This document shows, piece after piece, positions 62,801 through 64,000 of a DNA stretch of 64,000 nt. Where the stretch lies: assembly GCF_900114445.1 (NCBI RefSeq), contig NZ_FOTB01000002.1, positions 62,001-126,000 on the forward strand, read 5' to 3'. This stretch comes from Salinicoccus halodurans. Lineage in GTDB: Bacteria; Bacillota; Bacilli; Staphylococcales; Salinicoccaceae. The position numbers and the translations under genes are program-made. Positions within the stretch are counted from its first letter, which is position 1. Each line of letters begins with the position of its first letter. Under the pieces are notes generated by a model. The model was not told the origin of the DNA, did not search any database, and worked only from the letters and a program-made list of their open reading frames with translations.

Positions 62801-63355
62801 CTGTTCCGGCATGTGGATATCAATTATATCACCGCGTACGGCAAACTCCCCGAAATGGACAGCCTGATTCATCCTTCTGTACCCCAGACTCACGAGATCT
62901 TCTATGAACTGATCGTAATCCAGAATGCTTCCGATCTTTATCGTTTTTTCATAGCCGAGCAGCTTTTCTTTCGGCATCAGAGGTTTCAAAAGTGCATGGA
63001 CCGGCACGACAAATAGCCCCGGCTCTTCGTGCGCCAGAGCAAACAATGCACTCATTCTGGATTTCATGAACTCAGGGCTTTGTTTAGCATGATTTTCTAT
63101 CATGATATCGCCTACCGGAAAGGTATAGACGTTATCCATCATATCCATCAGCGGATTCGCAATTTTCTCCATCTGATGGTTGTTCTGTACAAACAGGACG
63201 ATCGGCCGGTTTTCTTTTTGGGACAATTCATAAAGAAGCGTCGGCTTGAAGTCATCATTAACACCCGTCACCATCATATTGAGACGGTCAGAGTGGTTCG
63301 CTACTTCCTGGAACCGCTCATCCTGCTGTATTCTTTCTGATACTTTACTGTTCAT
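59885..63355 (-). CDS. mfd: Transcription-repair coupling factor
   Basis: A 1156-residue SF2 translocase that removes stalled RNA polymerase and recruits UvrA. The UvrB-like N-terminal part (about 1-330), RNA-polymerase-interacting domain (about 485-560, [21 protein letters not shown]), helicase motifs [27 protein letters not shown] and [13 protein letters not shown], and a C-terminal TRCF domain are in order. ATG 63355 is preferred over two in-frame starts upstream, which overlap pth. Overlaps pth by 11 bases. Confidence 0.97.
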   Translation of the reverse strand: MNSKVSERIQQDERFQEVANHSDRLNMMVTGVNDDFKPTLLYELSQKENRPIVLFVQNNHQMEKIANPLMDMMDNVYTFPVGDIMIENHAKQSPEFMKSRMSALFALAHEEPGLFVVPVHALLKPLMPKEKLLGYEKTIKIGSILDYDQFIEDLVSLGYRRMNQAVHFGEFAVRGDIIDIHMPEQLVRVELFDDEVDSLRAIDPETQRSIGNIESVTMEPYAEYILEPKERELLLGKIETLYEETKEGLDSASLETLSEYYDTVTHPDQTFNHLVHYSHLLESGEISILDYMTDGHRVIVDEVKNMAAAYEAEFNSIGGYYESMVEAGRMFKGGGNYLEGQYERLLSLKGSTFFNLFTKSMPVEIGHIVKISVRPTEIYYGQYDILASNLNKMLNDEYMISIVLRDEDEIKKTHQLLEDLKIPSYIEEIPVDSGIVLTTGTLAKGFILPFMKVAVLGSKELYNKTARKKKRSKKLTNAEKIKSYQELNVGDYVVHVHHGVGRYMGIETLDVGGIHNDYMKLQYRGTDQLYIPVDQMDLVQKYVSSDDGQPKMHKLGGTEWKKTKAKVEANVNEIADELLKLYQERSQAQGFQFSEDTEMQSSFEARFPYEPTPDQYASVNEIKKDMEEIRPMDRLLCGDVGYGKTEVAIRAAFKAVQDGKQVAFLVPTTILAAQHFESLIERIEDFPVNVEMMSRFRTAAQLKKTREGLKKGTVDIVVGTHKILANTVEYKDLGLLIIDEEQRFGVKHKEKIKQLKTNVDVLTLTATPIPRTLHMSLTGVRDLSVIETPPENRFPVQTYVLEFQPNFVKEAIERELARDGQVFYLHNRVDTIYQKKAHVEALVPDAEVAVMHAKMNEKEVEETMLAFVNGEYDVLVTTTIIETGVDVPNANTLIIEDADRFGLSQLYQLRGRVGRSSRISYAYLFHQPDKVLTEVAEKRLEAIKEYTELGSGFKIAMRDLNIRGAGNLLGKHQSGFIDSVGYELYSEMLETAVKEKQGLEPEPEPVNIPVDITLDAYIPGTYITHEQSKIDIYRRLRKADSIEAIQDIEDELLDRFGDYPVEVERLLQLVRIKVYALLFGIYQVKEDNRHFYLYVSKNATEQIDGQKLFMDTEEYGRIMKISVQDNEMKITVRSKDVAQLISIMKAIQNSRLEEAI

Positions 63356-63920
63356 TGACATCACCATTATATTCAGTCATAACATCCTGGAACGGCACTG
63401 TTACAAAAGCGGTGGATGCATCCGCAGATCTTGCTATCACCTTTTCAATCAGTGCAGTTTCATCTTTCGGGAACCTGCCCAGTACATAACCGGTGATGGA
63501 ACCACCCGGTTCCGGCCGGTCGATGCCGATACGGATCCGCTTATACTTATCTGTCGCCAGGTGCTGGTTGAGCGATTTGATGCCGTTATGTCCACCACCG
63601 CTGCCTTTTTGTCTGAGCCTTAATTTGCCCACAGGCAGATCGAGATCATCATAGAGCACCAGAATATCCCCGACATCAATTTTGTAATAGTCAAGGAGCG
63701 GCCGTACACCTTCTCCCGAGAGGTTCATGAATGTCTGCGGCTTGACCAGCATGATCTTTTCACCGTTCACGTAACCTGCACCGTAATTGCATTTAAATTT
63801 ATTTTGTGTTAAATCGATCCCCAGATCCAAAGCAAGCTGATCTATGACCATAAAGCCTATATTGTGGCGTGTTTTCTCATATTTTCTTCCTGGATTGCCC
63901 AGGCCAATGATACATTTCAT
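63345..63920 (-). CDS. pth: Peptidyl-tRNA hydrolase
   Basis: A 191-residue hydrolase that recycles peptidyl-tRNA. It begins MKCIIGLGNPGRKYEKTRHNIGFMV (GLGNPG and the catalytic His in TRHN), with KPQTFMNLSGE, DLDLPVGKLRLRQKGSGGGHNG and RIGIDRP. ATG 63920 follows GGGGTG; a TTG directly upstream overlaps it. It is normal for the family. Confidence 0.97.
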   Translation of the reverse strand: MKCIIGLGNPGRKYEKTRHNIGFMVIDQLALDLGIDLTQNKFKCNYGAGYVNGEKIMLVKPQTFMNLSGEGVRPLLDYYKIDVGDILVLYDDLDLPVGKLRLRQKGSGGGHNGIKSLNQHLATDKYKRIRIGIDRPEPGGSITGYVLGRFPKDETALIEKVIARSADASTAFVTVPFQDVMTEYNGDVNEQ

Positions 63921-63941
63921 CAAATCACCCCATACAACGTT

Positions 63942-63968
63942 AAAAAAGGCGATGGGAACTCCACCGCC
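63942..63968 (-). terminator. Terminator upstream of pth
   Basis: GGCGGTGG and CCATCGCC (one G-U pair) around a five-base loop, followed by six T on the minus strand; it ends the gene beyond the right edge. Confidence 0.82.
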
Positions 63969-63986
63969 GTTAGAACATTATAATTA

Positions 63987-64000
63987 TTACTCTTCTTCAT
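63987..64000 (-). CDS. rplY: Probable last codons of 50S ribosomal protein L25 (partial)
   Basis: Only ...GAA GAA GAG TAA can be read (an acidic C-terminal tail). In staphylococci rplY/ctc precedes pth and ends in acidic residues, so this is the likely tail. The evidence is position plus four codons. Confidence 0.35.

Overview
The window reads as a contiguous piece of a low-to-moderate GC Firmicutes chromosome. Gene order (rpoC-rpoB-rplL-rplJ-rplA-rplK-nusG-secE-rpmG-sigH-yacP-rlmB-mrnC-cysS-cysE-gltX on one side, ctsR-mcsA-mcsB-clpC in the middle, lysS-dusB-folKBP-cysK-hslO-ftsH-hpt-tilS-yabR-divIC-rqcP-mazG-mfd-pth on the other) matches the replication-origin-proximal core of Staphylococcaceae. 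The staphylococcal-type SigH position, a short HisZ, a MazG with one MazG domain, and base composition richer in G+C than Staphylococcus suggest a Salinicoccus/Jeotgalicoccus-like member. This placement is inference from gene order and remembered protein families; no search was run.

Layout, left to right. 1-20.5 kb, all minus strand: transcription and translation core genes, a T-box-controlled cysE-cysS unit, and a radA-yacL-ispD-ispF-gltX unit. 20.7-21.3 kb, plus strand: a protein L-isoaspartate methyltransferase-like gene sits between radA and clpC. 21.4-25.8 kb, minus: the protein quality-control operon ctsR-mcsA-mcsB-clpC, with a clear CtsR operator. 26-28.8 kb: a nucleoside transporter, a GNAT acetyltransferase and a metallophosphoesterase. 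28.9-36.2 kb: a TrpR-like YerC/HisR regulator divergent from a complete nine-gene histidine operon (hisZGDCBHAFIE), with two dyads of the same architecture in the control region. 36.4-41.3 kb: the accessory stretch, with a small membrane protein, a PadR regulator and membrane partner, a truncated citrate-transporter remnant, and a sulfonate/nitrate-type ABC importer. 41.3-46.3 kb: T-box-controlled brnQ, a degenerate patch, and pdxS-pdxT divergent from their MocR regulator pdxR. 46.3-47.1 kb: an eight-gene tRNA operon without rRNA. 47.3-64 kb, minus: lysS through pth, with a probable last few codons of rplY at the right edge.

Most of the window is conserved housekeeping. I see no CRISPR array, prophage, intact insertion sequence or obvious defence system, and no clearly undescribed multigene system. 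The most informative non-coding observations are the paired dyads between yerC and hisZ, a perfect dyad over the -10 box of the ABC importer promoter, two T-box leaders, a dyad in the pdxS/pdxR divergent promoter, and decay patches at 37.7-38.6 kb and 43.0-43.3 kb.
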